A stretch of 64,000 nucleotides of DNA from Pedosphaera parvula Ellin514 (GCF_000172555.1 NZ_ABOX02000005.1:124001-188000), one strand, 5' to 3'; shown: positions 17,295 to 28,112, numbered from the stretch's first letter. The notes: a model not told the origin generated them from the sequence alone. Program-made: numbers and translations.

Positions 17295-20162
17295 ATGAAG
17301 TTCAGGGCAGGATGCAATCAGGCAACCCGTTGGAAGCTGCGGGCCGCCAGAGGATTCACGCTCATGGAATTGCTGGTGGTGATTGCGACCATTGCATTTC
17401 TTCTGCCAATCAAGGCCCGGGCGGATACTAATTCAGCTGCGACCTATCTGAACTGTCTGCTCGATTTCGAGCGCTATGCCGAAACCATATGGACGGATGC
17501 ATCGTATTCCAACAGTCCACCCAATTCCGGTTATTGGGGCGATGGTGCGAGTGGTGGCAATGGCGGTATTCGCGGTTCCAGTGGAGTGGCTGTTTCTTAT
17601 GCGGTGTTGGTAAAGGCTTTTCCGAATGATCCAAAGAATGCAACACGCATCAGCAGGATTACCAAAGCGCTGAATTACGCCGCAAATACCCATGTGAGCG
17701 GCACGAACGTCTGCAAGGATGGTTTGAAATGGGGGCACGATTGGCAAACTGCTGAATGGGGCAGTTCGATGGGGTTTGCGTGCGTGCTGGTGCAAAGCAA
17801 TTTGTCCACGGCAACAGTGCAGGCCTGCCAGAGGGCAGTGGCGGATGAAGCAACTTATCGGTCGGGTGTGGCACCGGCTTCGGGTTATATCAGCGATACC
17901 AAAGCTGAGGAAAATGGATGGGATAGTAATATTCTCGCGCTCGGAGCGGCATGGATGAGTACGAACGCCAATGCTGGAGCATGGCTCACCGCATCCAAAC
18001 AATACCTGGCTAACACCTACACGGTAGCAAATACAAACGGCGATCCACTGGCTTCTTGGGTCACGACCGTGACCTTGTATCCCGATTTTGCCCTGCAGAA
18101 CCATGGGTTTTATCATCCGACTTATGAGATGGTGGCGGGAATGTCGATGGGTGATTCATTGCTCATGGCGCGCCAGGCGAACTCTGCCATCGCGGCGCAA
18201 TTGCAGCCGTTTGCCGAGCACAATGTCATCAACGTATGGAATCAACTCACCAATATGGTGATGGATTCCGGTGAGTTTGCCTACCCCGCCGGGCTGGATT
18301 GGGCTTTACATGATTACGAGCAAAATTCGTATGTGGCGTGGCTGGCGGCGCACTTCAACGATCCGATGGCGCGTTGGGCTGATGGGAAGCTGGCGCAATT
18401 GGTGAGGTATCGCCAACAGGTGAATGGTGACGGGCGGTTTGTTGGAGAAAGCGAGCCGAATGGTTTTTATCGGGAGGCGGTTGAAGCCAAGCGGACGGCG
18501 ATTGCCTATCTGCACTGGGCAAATGCGGATTTCTTAGATGGAAGCAGCGTAGCTCCAGGATCGGATGTTTCCTTCTTTTCCGATGTTCAAGTCATTACCC
18601 ATCGAAGCTCGTTTAGTTTCTTTTCACTCAGCTATGGATCGCGGATCATGGGGATGATTGAGGTGCCGGCGACTCCCGGGCCGACAAATACGTTTGTGGC
18701 ATCTCCGAAGTTGCCGGGGATGATTGGACTGGGAGCCTTGGGAAATCCAACCGCAGCCACGCTGATAAGTTTTGTAACCAACGCGAACGGTTTCGATGCG
18801 GAGCTGCGGTTGCAAAATGGGACGCAAGGGACCACGGAGGTTTATGTCAAAAGCACGGGTGAGACGGTGGCAATAGTGGAGGTGCCATATCCGGCCGGCG
18901 GGGTGGCGCCCGGAGCAGTGGGCAGTTTTACCGTGGGCATGGAGAACGATCCGCTTTGTGGTGGCTCACGGCTGGTGGAGTGGGGAAGTGGTTCAACGAA
19001 TATCTTGAATCGCTCCGGAACGGCAAGCAACATCAGCAACAATTGGGTGTGCGTTTCGGGACGCTATGGAATGGCAGCAGGACCGGATGGATATTTTTCT
19101 TATAAGACCGCGACTGGATACAATCGATTGGGAGCGGCAGAGGATGCTTTGCAATTCGTGCCGCAGAACACCCTGGGTGCACGCTATGCGGTATGGTTTC
19201 CGGGCAAGACGGCAGTCCAGACGATGAGCGGGGCAACGAATATTTCATGGAGCCTTACCAGTTCCAACGCGGTGCTGACCTTTCCAGGATTGGGCGGGGC
19301 GATGGAACAGATTACGGTAGCGGTGCCCAACATCGTGCCTTACCCTGCGTACAACGCTCCAGTCTCGAACATAACCGCTTCATCGTCTCAGTCAGGCTAT
19401 CCACCAACGCGTGCCATTGATGGAGATGCGAACACCTTTTGGGTTTCCTCGGGAACGACTCAAGGACAAGGGCCAACAGCCGCTCACCCGGAATGGCTTA
19501 AGTTCGATTTCAGTCGCTCGGTTAATATTTCCAGAGTAAGCATCACTCCCCGGGTGAATTATGGACCGAAAGCCGTTCAAGTATTCATCGGGACTAATTT
19601 GGCTTTCTCAACAACCATGAGCAACGCGTCGTTGACGGTGCCACTCAACCCGCCGATGCAAGGTACCAATGCACAACTCCTGATCACCTCCTCCTACGAT
19701 CCATCGTATCCTGGCAACTCGCGCAACGTGCAAGTGGTGGAAGTCGCCTTCCTGGAGCGGGCTCAGCCGGGAACTTTTGCTGACTGGTCGATTCAACATT
19801 TTACGGATGCGCAGCTGGCAAATGCAGCCATCGGCGGCGCTTTGGGTGATGCTGATGGCGACGGTGTGCCCAACCTGCTTGAGTTTATTACCGGGAATGA
19901 TCCGTGGAGCCCGGATGCTTCACTGGCGGCAATTCAACCTGTTGGGACCGGCGCGGGAAATTATCGCTTTCGTTTCCGGGAACGGCCCAGCCTGGGTGGA
20001 ATTACACGGCAGTTTCAAAGTTCAGCCGACCTGAGTTCGTGGGGGACAGCGACCCCTGTGAGTGTGAGTGTCGTGGCGAATTTTGGCAATGTACGGGTGT
20101 TTGAAGCCAGTTTTCCCGTTACGAATTCGATGCAATACTTTCGGGTGAACTACACACAGTAG
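17295..20162 (+). CDS. Secreted alpha/alpha-toroid-like protein with prepilin-type N-terminus, F5/8C and Ca-binding repeat
   Basis: 955 residues. The start carries a prepilin peptidase-like motif, RGFTLMELLVVIATIAF, but the hydrophobic stretch is short and ends ARADT, which also suits signal peptidase I. Residues about 40-640 are Trp/Tyr/His-rich with helical repeats (WDSNILALGAAW, YEQNSYVAWLAAHF), reminiscent of alpha/alpha-toroid polysaccharide lyases or glycosidases; I cannot assign a family. A discoidin-like F5/8C domain (about 685-830, SQSGYPPTRAIDGDANTFW) follows, then a thrombospondin-3-like calcium loop (GDADGDGVPNLLEF, about 850-863) and the shared C-terminal domain ending MQYFRVNYTQ. 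It lies 19 bp after the giant protein and is presumably co-transcribed. Confidence 0.75.
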   Translation: MKFRAGCNQATRWKLRAARGFTLMELLVVIATIAFLLPIKARADTNSAATYLNCLLDFERYAETIWTDASYSNSPPNSGYWGDGASGGNGGIRGSSGVAVSYAVLVKAFPNDPKNATRISRITKALNYAANTHVSGTNVCKDGLKWGHDWQTAEWGSSMGFACVLVQSNLSTATVQACQRAVADEATYRSGVAPASGYISDTKAEENGWDSNILALGAAWMSTNANAGAWLTASKQYLANTYTVANTNGDPLASWVTTVTLYPDFALQNHGFYHPTYEMVAGMSMGDSLLMARQANSAIAAQLQPFAEHNVINVWNQLTNMVMDSGEFAYPAGLDWALHDYEQNSYVAWLAAHFNDPMARWADGKLAQLVRYRQQVNGDGRFVGESEPNGFYREAVEAKRTAIAYLHWANADFLDGSSVAPGSDVSFFSDVQVITHRSSFSFFSLSYGSRIMGMIEVPATPGPTNTFVASPKLPGMIGLGALGNPTAATLISFVTNANGFDAELRLQNGTQGTTEVYVKSTGETVAIVEVPYPAGGVAPGAVGSFTVGMENDPLCGGSRLVEWGSGSTNILNRSGTASNISNNWVCVSGRYGMAAGPDGYFSYKTATGYNRLGAAEDALQFVPQNTLGARYAVWFPGKTAVQTMSGATNISWSLTSSNAVLTFPGLGGAMEQITVAVPNIVPYPAYNAPVSNITASSSQSGYPPTRAIDGDANTFWVSSGTTQGQGPTAAHPEWLKFDFSRSVNISRVSITPRVNYGPKAVQVFIGTNLAFSTTMSNASLTVPLNPPMQGTNAQLLITSSYDPSYPGNSRNVQVVEVAFLERAQPGTFADWSIQHFTDAQLANAAIGGALGDADGDGVPNLLEFITGNDPWSPDASLAAIQPVGTGAGNYRFRFRERPSLGGITRQFQSSADLSSWGTATPVSVSVVANFGNVRVFEASFPVTNSMQYFRVNYTQ

Positions 20163-20207
20163 AAGATGAGGTCTGCCAGACGGATTTAATGAAAGAGGTT
20201 GTGCCGG

Positions 20208-21368
20208 TCAGTGGTGCGGGAATTTCCGGTTTTTTGCCCGATATTGATTGGGGGAAAGACCAGCTTTCTTTTTGAAGGCAGTGCTGAGATACTCCACATG
20301 CTCAAACCCTGTCCGTTCCGCGATCGTGGCCAGATTCAATTCCGTTTCCGTCAGCAACTCTTTGACCCGGTTCATGCGCACCCGGATGATTTCCTCATGC
20401 GGCGTGTGTCCCAAAATCTTTTTGAAGAGGCCTTCGAATACGCGGCGCGATAGCGGCACAACCTTCAAAACCGCCTCGATGTTAATTTGTTCGTGGGCAT
20501 GTTCCCGGATGAAGCGTACCGCCCTGGCAATATGCCGGTCCTCGATGGCCAGCACATCCGTGGACTGACGGGTGGCCACCCCGAGCGGAGTGATCAAATG
20601 CGCTGTCGGCGGCACCTTCCGGCCTGACATCATCTGATCCAACAGCGCCGCCGCTTCGTAGCCGGTGCGCTGGGTGTTGGGGATGACGCTGGAGAGCGGC
20701 GGAGACGAAAGATCGCAGAGCAGCGTGTCATCATCCACTCCAATTACTGCCACCTCATCCGGCACTGCCAGGCTGGCATTGCGACAGGCATCCAGCACCT
20801 GCTGGCCCCGAATGTCGTAACACGCCATGATTGCCACCGGTTTCGGCAATTTGACCAGCCATTGGGCAATTTCAGCAACCTGGTTTTCCAATGGTGCCAC
20901 CGGCGAAATGGTTGAGCGATAGTGTTGGCATTCGCGGCCCGCCTGATGAATGGCCTTTTCAAAGTGTTCCGCACGCCAGTTGGACCAGTTGAAACGGGCA
21001 TCGCCACAAAAGCCGAAATGTTTGAAGCCGCGATCGAGCAGATGCTCGGCCGCCAGTCGGGCAATATCCCGGTCATCCGTTTCGACCCAGGGCAGGGACG
21101 GCAGCATCCGTGCCGCACTCACATCCACGGCGGGTAGACCGGAGGCTGCGACAGAGCGCGCAATTTCCTGGTTTTCGATGCGGGCAATAATTCCATCCCC
21201 CTGCCAATTTGCCAGCCAACCCGGTGGAATATCCCCTCGACCTTGTTCGGGAAGATAAAATGACCAGCGGGAATTTTCGCGAATATACCGGACAACACCT
21301 TGGAGCACCCCTCGTGCGTAAGCATTCGAAGTTTCGATTAATAGCGCGACTTCCCTGCGTTTGCTCAT
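20208..21368 (-). CDS. XylR-like AraC-family regulator with LacI-type sensor
   Basis: About 386 residues from ATG at 21368 (MSKRREVALLIETSNAYARG); a start 10 codons earlier is possible. The N-terminal two thirds form a periplasmic-binding-protein-like sugar sensor (VNTDDRDIARLAAEHLLDRGFKHFGFCG-type text, with DEVAVIGVDDD). The last about 100 residues are an AraC helix-turn-helix pair (NLATIAERTGFEHVEYLSTAFKKKAGLSPNQYR). This is the architecture of E. coli XylR, and many verrucomicrobial paralogues sit beside glycan loci. It is divergent from the prepilin gene at 21737 and convergent with the upstream operon. Likely regulatory target: the prepilin/giant-protein unit to its right. Confidence 0.88.
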   Translation of the reverse strand: MSKRREVALLIETSNAYARGVLQGVVRYIRENSRWSFYLPEQGRGDIPPGWLANWQGDGIIARIENQEIARSVAASGLPAVDVSAARMLPSLPWVETDDRDIARLAAEHLLDRGFKHFGFCGDARFNWSNWRAEHFEKAIHQAGRECQHYRSTISPVAPLENQVAEIAQWLVKLPKPVAIMACYDIRGQQVLDACRNASLAVPDEVAVIGVDDDTLLCDLSSPPLSSVIPNTQRTGYEAAALLDQMMSGRKVPPTAHLITPLGVATRQSTDVLAIEDRHIARAVRFIREHAHEQINIEAVLKVVPLSRRVFEGLFKKILGHTPHEEIIRVRMNRVKELLTETELNLATIAERTGFEHVEYLSTAFKKKAGLSPNQYRAKNRKFPHH

Positions 21369-21736
21369 GTAATAACTTGCGGAACGATCATCAGCCACCA
21401 GTACCCATCAAGCCACGATTTTGAATATTTCATGTCGTCCACTCCCAACCCGAGCGTTCTGGCGCAGCCTGAATGGGGAATTTCGTAACTATCGAATAAC
21501 AGCAGAAGACCATGGCAGTCAATGGCTTTGTCGCCCACGTCCGCCCGTGGTGCAGGTGGGCGAAAAGTCTGGCGGTGAAAAAGCTTAAAAGATTTGCGCG
21601 AAAGCTCATTCACAAACTCCCTCCAAATCCTTTAGCTTTACTGCGATCCCAAAAAGTAAAGTTCTGACGCGAGTCAGTGTCTGCGACTATTCAGCAGCGC
21701 GGACATGGCGTCATAATTGGAAGAAATCTTAGGCAA
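21369..21736. promoter_or_regulatory. Divergent promoter region with an inverted repeat at 21531-21563
   Basis: This is non-coding DNA between the XylR-like regulator and the prepilin gene. It contains TCGCCCAC and GTGGGCGA as perfect 8-bp arms separated by 17 bp, with a nested CCACG/CGTGG pair. It could be the regulator's binding site or an mRNA hairpin; nothing decides between them. Confidence 0.4.
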
Positions 21737-22588
21737 ATGAAATATTGGCTTTTGAATCGTCTGCCATCGAGTCCAAAGGAGAACGCTTCTTCACCGTCGT
21801 CCAGACGCGGACGACAGGGATTTACCTTGATCGAACTGCTGGTCGTCATCGCCATCATCGCCATCCTGGCAGGCCTGCTCCTGCCCGCCCTCGCCAAAGC
21901 AAAATCGAAGGCCTACCGGATTTCCTGCCTGAACAATCTCCGCCAGGTTTCGATCTTCATGCAGCTCTATACGGACGACAACCATGAAGTCTTTCCGGCG
22001 CATCGTAATCAAAACCAACCGGACGACCATACGACCGCACTCACCAACTGGTGGGGCACCGCCATTATTGGCTACGCCAATACCCAATCCAACCTCTTTC
22101 ATTGTCCCGCCTTAAAAGGCAAAATAGTGACTTATGGCCAAACCTGGCAGTGGAATTTCGACTGTGACAACGTCGGTTATGGTTACAACGGCTTCTTCCT
22201 GGGACATCATCCCTATACTGCAGGCAGCATCACCGTGGCGGGAATCGTTTTTACTTTCGATACGGAATTTAAACGAACTGCCGTAGTCCACCCGAGTGAT
22301 AGTTTATTAATTGGCGATAAAAATCCAGTGCCGGGCGATCTCTGGGCCTCCAGCCTTTGGTGGCCGAACGCCTGCATGGACCCAGACCCGTCCAAGAGCA
22401 ACGGCGCCCATGAAGGAATAGACCCCGTGCGCCATTTGGGGACAGGTGTCGTGGTTTTCAATGACGGTCACTCCGAAGCCCGCAAGGATCAATTTATCAA
22501 TCCACCGTCGGACCCGGGCAGTTTTAATAATACAACCAGCCTGATCAACTCCCGGTTCTGGGATCCCATGCAACGATCGCCCAAATAA
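21737..22588 (+). CDS. Prepilin-like H-X9-DG protein
   Basis: About 283 residues from the ATG at 21737 (GGAAG upstream); a GTG at 21677 would add 20 poorly conserved residues. The N-terminus has a basic leader and the type IV pilin/pseudopilin cleavage motif [25 protein letters not shown]. The C-terminal part has the H-X9-DG motif ([12 protein letters not shown]), defining the planctomycete/verrucomicrobial prepilin group. A prepilin peptidase would process it, and it would be assembled into or retained at the cell envelope. Its precise role is unknown. It precedes the 1761-residue surface protein by 72 bp, and a similar pairing recurs at 35842-40560. Confidence 0.88.
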   Translation: MKYWLLNRLPSSPKENASSPSSRRGRQGFTLIELLVVIAIIAILAGLLLPALAKAKSKAYRISCLNNLRQVSIFMQLYTDDNHEVFPAHRNQNQPDDHTTALTNWWGTAIIGYANTQSNLFHCPALKGKIVTYGQTWQWNFDCDNVGYGYNGFFLGHHPYTAGSITVAGIVFTFDTEFKRTAVVHPSDSLLIGDKNPVPGDLWASSLWWPNACMDPDPSKSNGAHEGIDPVRHLGTGVVVFNDGHSEARKDQFINPPSDPGSFNNTTSLINSRFWDPMQRSPK

Positions 22589-22660
22589 TCATTGGCACCA
22601 GTGAAAATCCATTCCCTGACGAAATAGACATTTTAAATCTCCCACCTCAAACCTACTCGT

Positions 22661-25600
22661 ATGAAAAAAAACTCTAAAAACCCTGGCGCTACGTCGCCTG
22701 CGGACCGTCGAAACCTACCGGGCAACCTTCCCAAAACGCTGACTCGTTCCCTGGCCGTCGCATTTGTGCTGCTGACGGCGGCTTTACCAACCCGAGCTGG
22801 CGTGGCCTTGAAGCTCTATTACGATCCAATTCCAGGAAACACGGTCAGCAATCTAACCAGCAATCCGATTTTCCCCAGCGCGCCCACCTCATACGAAGTG
22901 CTGGCCAACGGCCTTCAAGAATCAATAAATATTGGTGATACCTTCGGTGCCTGGACGCGGGGGTTCATCGAAGCACCGCAGACGGGCCTGTATACCTTCT
23001 CCGTCGCCAGCGACGATGAAGGGCAGTTGTGGTTAAGCACGAATTCCAGTCCGGCTGGTCTGGTCCAGATTTGTGAGAATCAGACCGCTGTCGGCTATGC
23101 CACCTATTCTCAAAATCCGGGGCAAAAATCGGCCTCGATCCCGCTGGTAGCCGGACAAAAGTATTATTTCGAAATGTTCCACCAGGAAGGGATTGGCGGG
23201 GATCATTGCGAGGCCTCGTGGACCCTGCCGGATGGGACATTTGAAACGATAATCTCGGGCAACCACTTATGGCCATTCCCGGTTGATTTAGCTGATCCAA
23301 CTTATCCTTCGCTGGCCAAGGCCCCCGCGGTTTTGACTGCCTACAACGGAGTAGGGGTAACCTCACTGCCCGGCTCCATCAGTGTCGAGGAAGGTCGGCC
23401 CGTGGATTTGACCGTGACGGTTGAAGCCAGTCAGCCAGCTTTCGTGCAGTGGTATAGCAACGGTGTTGCCATCGCCAATGCCAATCTTTTGAACTATCAT
23501 ATTCCGGTGGTTCCATTGGCTGCCAATGGCGCTGTTTACAGCGTCATCATCACGAATTCCCTCGGCCAGGACACGGCCTCGACAACGGTCTTTGTCTCCC
23601 AGGATACCGTCGCGCCAAACCTGGTGGATGCTCTCAATCTGGGCAATCCCACAGGCGATGTGGCCGTGATCTTCGATGAAGCAGTCGATCCAGTGAGTGG
23701 TACCACCCTGGCAAATTATTCCATAAGTGGTGCGACCATCACCAGCGCCCATATTGGCACTACTCCGAACATGATTCTGCTGCGAGTTTCCGGGACATCG
23801 ATTGGCGCCACGCTTACCGTAAACAACGTTCACGACCTGGCCGCGTCTCCCAACACAGTGGCGGCGAATAGTTCGGTGGTGATCGATCAAAATTTACATA
23901 CCTGGCTCCGGTTGGATGAAGCCACAGGTACGAGCGTTGCAGACTCCTCCGGCAACAACCGTAATGCCACCTTTGTGAACGGTGCCGTGCCTGGTTATAC
24001 GGGAAAAGTTTTGCGGGCGGCGAAATTTGACGGTCTGGCTGGATACGTGGGATTGCAAACTGGTTATAATGATTTTTCACAGGGAATGACGGTTGCGGTT
24101 TGGGCCAACCCCACCAGCACCCTGACGGCCTGGGCTCGATTCATCGATTTCGGCAATGGGCCGGATAACAATAACATCATCTTCGCGCGCAATGGGAACA
24201 GTTCTGACCTCACGTTCGAGGTGCGTGTGGGAGTCGCCAGCGGCGGCCAGGTGACAGCTGGCGGTGCCATAGCGTTGAACCAGTGGCAGCATTTCGTGGC
24301 CACCCTGGACAACGCTGGAAACGTGACACTTTACAAAAATGGTGTAGTGGTTGCCACTGGAGTCACTGGTGTGCCGAACGTGGTGAATCGCACCAACTGT
24401 TTTGTCGGGCGCAGTGACTTTCCACAGGATGGATATTTCCAGGGTAAAATGGACGACGTCCGCATCTACAACCGGGTGCTGGGGCCGGAAGCAATCGCCG
24501 CCCTGGCCAGTGGCGGTGGGGCGGATGATTCCAGCCCTTCGATTCCACCAGTTTCCATTGTAGCCACCACGCCATCCACGGCTGAGAAAGCAACTCCACC
24601 CGGCGTTTTCACGGTCACCCGTACCGGCAGCACCAGCAGCTCCCTCTCGGTTTCCTACGTTATCGGAGGAACCGCCACGAACGGGGTCAATTATACGGCG
24701 CTGACCAATCCTGTTGTCATTGCGGCTGGCACCACATCGGCAGTGGTTCAAATCAAGCCAATCGACTTTTCCTTTCAGCAACTTTCCGAAACCGTAAATC
24801 TCACCCTGGCTGGCAATACGAATTACACCATTGCTGATGCGGACAACGACACTGTCACCATCCTCAATAACGACGTGAGTCCGGGCGCATCCATTGCCCT
24901 GGCCGACAATGCGCCCTCAGCCGCTGCGCTCACGACTGTTGATGTCTGGTTCAACGCGTCAGTCACCACGCCGACAGCCACCAATCTGGCAAATTACACG
25001 TTGAACAACGCGCCCGGCTTGAGCATCACGAATGCAACTTTGGGCAATCGCAATCTGCGCGTGGTGCTGGGAATTTCCGGGGGTCTCGTGCCGACCAATG
25101 CGACCTTATCGGTCAGTGGAGTGCAGGATCCCGGCGGGAATAGCAGCACCACGAATGTGCCGATTCGAGTCCGGTTGCCAGCCGCGAACTTGCTGGCCAA
25201 TATCTATCACGCATCTGCCACGCGCAGTGTTGACTTTGCTGGCGTCAACAACGGGCTGGTCAACACCACAGCCAATGGGGGCGGGGCGAACGGTTTCGAC
25301 ACGTTTGGCGGCGCGGCGAATGCTGTGCTCACGCAATTCGGAGGAATGCTCTATCCCTCCTCTGTGGATATTCGCGAAATCAAGGTGGATCTCGGCCAGC
25401 AATTTAGTGACGGCGGCAACTGGAAGGTCCAGCCGAGCGTTTACATTCTGAAAAATCCCGTGGACTCCAATTCGACCCGGCCGGAAGCCGATACCAATGA
25501 TTGGGTTCTGGTTCCTGCCAATCTCATTAGCGGCAGCCAGTTCCCCGCTACGGGAGTGGACGCCAATCCATCGCCCAATACGCCGATCGTATTTGACCTT

Positions 25601-27946
25601 TCCGGTTTGACGGCAGGTCAAAGAACCGGTTATGGCTGGGCTGTGGGCGGGGCGAAAGGAGACGGAGCCAATGGATTTCTTTCCTTCACCGAAATGCGCG
25701 CCTACGGCTTCCCCGGAAGTAATTCAGTGATGTTCGTGCAACAACCCACGAATGTGACAGTAATTGCCGGGCAACGAGCGATTTTCTCCGGGGTTCTAAA
25801 TACCAACCTGCTCGCGATCAACTACCAGTGGCTGCGGGATGGTGTGGCCATCGATGGGGCCACCAATGGGACCTACACCACAATCCAGACAACGACAGGC
25901 GATAATGGAGCTCACTTCAGCTTGATTGCGAGCAATGCCTTGCTTTCCATCACCAGCCAGGTGGCGGTATTGTCGGTAACGCCCCGCACCACACCTCCAG
26001 TGGTAGTTGCTGCCACGATGGACCAGCTTGGCAATATCGATGTCTGGTTTGACGAGCCGGTTGATGCGGGAAGCGCGCAAAACAGCGCCAACTATGTGCT
26101 TAACGATCCTGCGTTGTCGATAATCGGCATCAGCCAGGATTCGTATCAATTGCGCGTAGGCTTGACGGTTTCCGGAACTCCAAGCGTCTCAAGCCTGACC
26201 CTTACCGTTTCGAGTGTGATGGATATTTTTGGCAACACCCTTGGGACGCAAACGGTGCCTCTGTTTTCCGAGAGCTGGCCAGCGCTGAACCTGGTGGCCA
26301 ACCAGTTTCATCAGGGGCGGGCGGTCATGTTAAGCGCGTTGACTAACGGAGTGGCTCAATATGCCAGTGCGGCCAACACAGACAACGCAGATACCTTTGG
26401 AGGCAATTTGGGACTGAGTGATTTTGTGGGATTGATTTACAGTCAGCCTCAAGTATTTGGAGTGGTCAAAGTTGATCTTGGCCATCAATTTGCAGATGGC
26501 GGTGACTGGTCGGCACTGCCCACTTTGTATGTGCTGAAGAGCCCGCAGGACCCTGGTCAAACACCTCCGGAAACAAGCGCCAACTGGGTGGCGGTGCCGG
26601 CCAAGCTGGTCAGTGGGAACATCTTCTCGTGGGAAATTGATGCACCGAATGGCAGCGCACCGGTCAACAGCCCGATAGCATTTGACCTGTCGCATCTGCC
26701 AGCCAGCCAGCGCACCGGTTATGGTTGGGCAGTGGGTGGTGTGCCGGGGAATGCGTTGGCTTCGGCCAAGACCGGCATTGCGCCAGCCGCTGAGTTCCTT
26801 TCCATATCGGAACTGAGCTCGTTCGGAGTTCCGGCGAATGCCTACACTAATGTCGCTGGCGCGCCGCAGATCCTGCTGGATGTTGCGCCCCTGTCGCAGA
26901 CGTACCCAAGCGGATTACCGCTTACCTATTCAGTGTATGCCACCGGAACGCAGCCAATCTCCTATCAGTGGAAGTTCAATGGAACCAATCTCACCGATAA
27001 TGGCCACATCAGCGGCGCGCACTCCAATCTATTGACCATTGGACAGGTATTCGCCAATGATGCAGGGACCTACCAATTGTTCATGACCAACAGTGCAGGA
27101 AACAATGCCAGTGCCGTCGCAACCCTGGCGGTTTCCAGAATTGCCCTCAACAATGGCAGCGGCTGGACGCAAAACGGCGGTGCTGTAATCAGTAATAATG
27201 TCCTGTCACTGATCGATGGTCAGGGAAACGAAGCTCGCAGCAGCTTCGTGAATTATCCGCAATACATCGGAGCGTTTAGAGCTTCGTTCACCTATCAGGA
27301 TCTGGGTGGTGGCGGGGCTGACGGAGCTACGTTTGTGATGCAGAATTCGCCGGCAGGTGCATCAGCACTCGGCGGCGGTGGCGGTGGTTTGGGTTACGCC
27401 GGAATCATCCCAAGTGCGGCTTTGGAATTTAACATCTACGGTCCGAATACGCCGGGAATTGCCTTGCGCAGTAATGGAGCGACTGGGACGCCGTATGCAC
27501 CTACGACTCCCGTCAACATTGCCAGCGGGGATGCGATTGGGGTGAATCTGAATTACGACGGAACTACGTTGTCATTGACATTGACTGATGCGGTAGCAGG
27601 CGTTTCGTTCAGCACCAATTACATCGCCAATCTGCCATCCATCGTTGGCACGAATACGGCTTATGTTGGCATCACTGCCGCCAGTGGTGGTGTGGCTTCG
27701 ACGCAGAACGTAAGCAACTTCTTGTTTGTCAGCCTGCCGGGATTATCCGTTCAGACCACAGGCACCAACACGTACGTGTTCACCTGGCCTGCTTCTGCCG
27801 GAGGCTTTGTGCTCCAGCAAAACACGACGATTGGCACCGGGAGTTGGGTGAATGTGACCAGTCCGGTTACCCAGATTAACGGCCAGAATCAGGTGGTGGT
27901 GCCCATCGCTGGCGGTAACCGTTTTTACCGCCTCAGTCTGCCGTAA
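22661..27946 (+). CDS. Giant multidomain secreted protein: PA14, LamG, Calx-beta, Ig-like, lectin-like
   Basis: 1761 residues with a long basic leader and signal peptide (ending PTRAG, about residue 46). In order: PA14-like glycan-binding domain (about 47-210), Ig-like (225-310), an SbsA-like Ig domain, LamG (about 411-610), Calx-beta (about 631-737), a second SbsA-like domain, a galactose-binding-like domain (about 843-1018), Ig, a third SbsA-like domain, a second copy of the galactose-binding-like domain (about 1206-1396), Ig, an L-type lectin-like domain (about 1490-1693), and the shared C-terminal domain ending NRFYRLSLP. No catalytic domain is evident. It is probably a cell-surface glycan-capturing protein, co-transcribed with the prepilin upstream. 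Confidence 0.85.
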   Translation: MKKNSKNPGATSPADRRNLPGNLPKTLTRSLAVAFVLLTAALPTRAGVALKLYYDPIPGNTVSNLTSNPIFPSAPTSYEVLANGLQESINIGDTFGAWTRGFIEAPQTGLYTFSVASDDEGQLWLSTNSSPAGLVQICENQTAVGYATYSQNPGQKSASIPLVAGQKYYFEMFHQEGIGGDHCEASWTLPDGTFETIISGNHLWPFPVDLADPTYPSLAKAPAVLTAYNGVGVTSLPGSISVEEGRPVDLTVTVEASQPAFVQWYSNGVAIANANLLNYHIPVVPLAANGAVYSVIITNSLGQDTASTTVFVSQDTVAPNLVDALNLGNPTGDVAVIFDEAVDPVSGTTLANYSISGATITSAHIGTTPNMILLRVSGTSIGATLTVNNVHDLAASPNTVAANSSVVIDQNLHTWLRLDEATGTSVADSSGNNRNATFVNGAVPGYTGKVLRAAKFDGLAGYVGLQTGYNDFSQGMTVAVWANPTSTLTAWARFIDFGNGPDNNNIIFARNGNSSDLTFEVRVGVASGGQVTAGGAIALNQWQHFVATLDNAGNVTLYKNGVVVATGVTGVPNVVNRTNCFVGRSDFPQDGYFQGKMDDVRIYNRVLGPEAIAALASGGGADDSSPSIPPVSIVATTPSTAEKATPPGVFTVTRTGSTSSSLSVSYVIGGTATNGVNYTALTNPVVIAAGTTSAVVQIKPIDFSFQQLSETVNLTLAGNTNYTIADADNDTVTILNNDVSPGASIALADNAPSAAALTTVDVWFNASVTTPTATNLANYTLNNAPGLSITNATLGNRNLRVVLGISGGLVPTNATLSVSGVQDPGGNSSTTNVPIRVRLPAANLLANIYHASATRSVDFAGVNNGLVNTTANGGGANGFDTFGGAANAVLTQFGGMLYPSSVDIREIKVDLGQQFSDGGNWKVQPSVYILKNPVDSNSTRPEADTNDWVLVPANLISGSQFPATGVDANPSPNTPIVFDLSGLTAGQRTGYGWAVGGAKGDGANGFLSFTEMRAYGFPGSNSVMFVQQPTNVTVIAGQRAIFSGVLNTNLLAINYQWLRDGVAIDGATNGTYTTIQTTTGDNGAHFSLIASNALLSITSQVAVLSVTPRTTPPVVVAATMDQLGNIDVWFDEPVDAGSAQNSANYVLNDPALSIIGISQDSYQLRVGLTVSGTPSVSSLTLTVSSVMDIFGNTLGTQTVPLFSESWPALNLVANQFHQGRAVMLSALTNGVAQYASAANTDNADTFGGNLGLSDFVGLIYSQPQVFGVVKVDLGHQFADGGDWSALPTLYVLKSPQDPGQTPPETSANWVAVPAKLVSGNIFSWEIDAPNGSAPVNSPIAFDLSHLPASQRTGYGWAVGGVPGNALASAKTGIAPAAEFLSISELSSFGVPANAYTNVAGAPQILLDVAPLSQTYPSGLPLTYSVYATGTQPISYQWKFNGTNLTDNGHISGAHSNLLTIGQVFANDAGTYQLFMTNSAGNNASAVATLAVSRIALNNGSGWTQNGGAVISNNVLSLIDGQGNEARSSFVNYPQYIGAFRASFTYQDLGGGGADGATFVMQNSPAGASALGGGGGGLGYAGIIPSAALEFNIYGPNTPGIALRSNGATGTPYAPTTPVNIASGDAIGVNLNYDGTTLSLTLTDAVAGVSFSTNYIANLPSIVGTNTAYVGITAASGGVASTQNVSNFLFVSLPGLSVQTTGTNTYVFTWPASAGGFVLQQNTTIGTGSWVNVTSPVTQINGQNQVVVPIAGGNRFYRLSLP

Positions 27947-28112
27947 GGTTTGTTTGTAAAGTTGGTGATCATTGCGGTTTAATGGCCATGGGTCGAGTTG
28001 GCGGGAGCGGTCAAAAGCTTCCACCACTTTTCCATTGCGACTCAAGATGTTTTTCACGCAGCAGATTGAAGAGACAAAGCCGAGCGCACGGTTGACAGGC
28101 CAATATTTTTTT

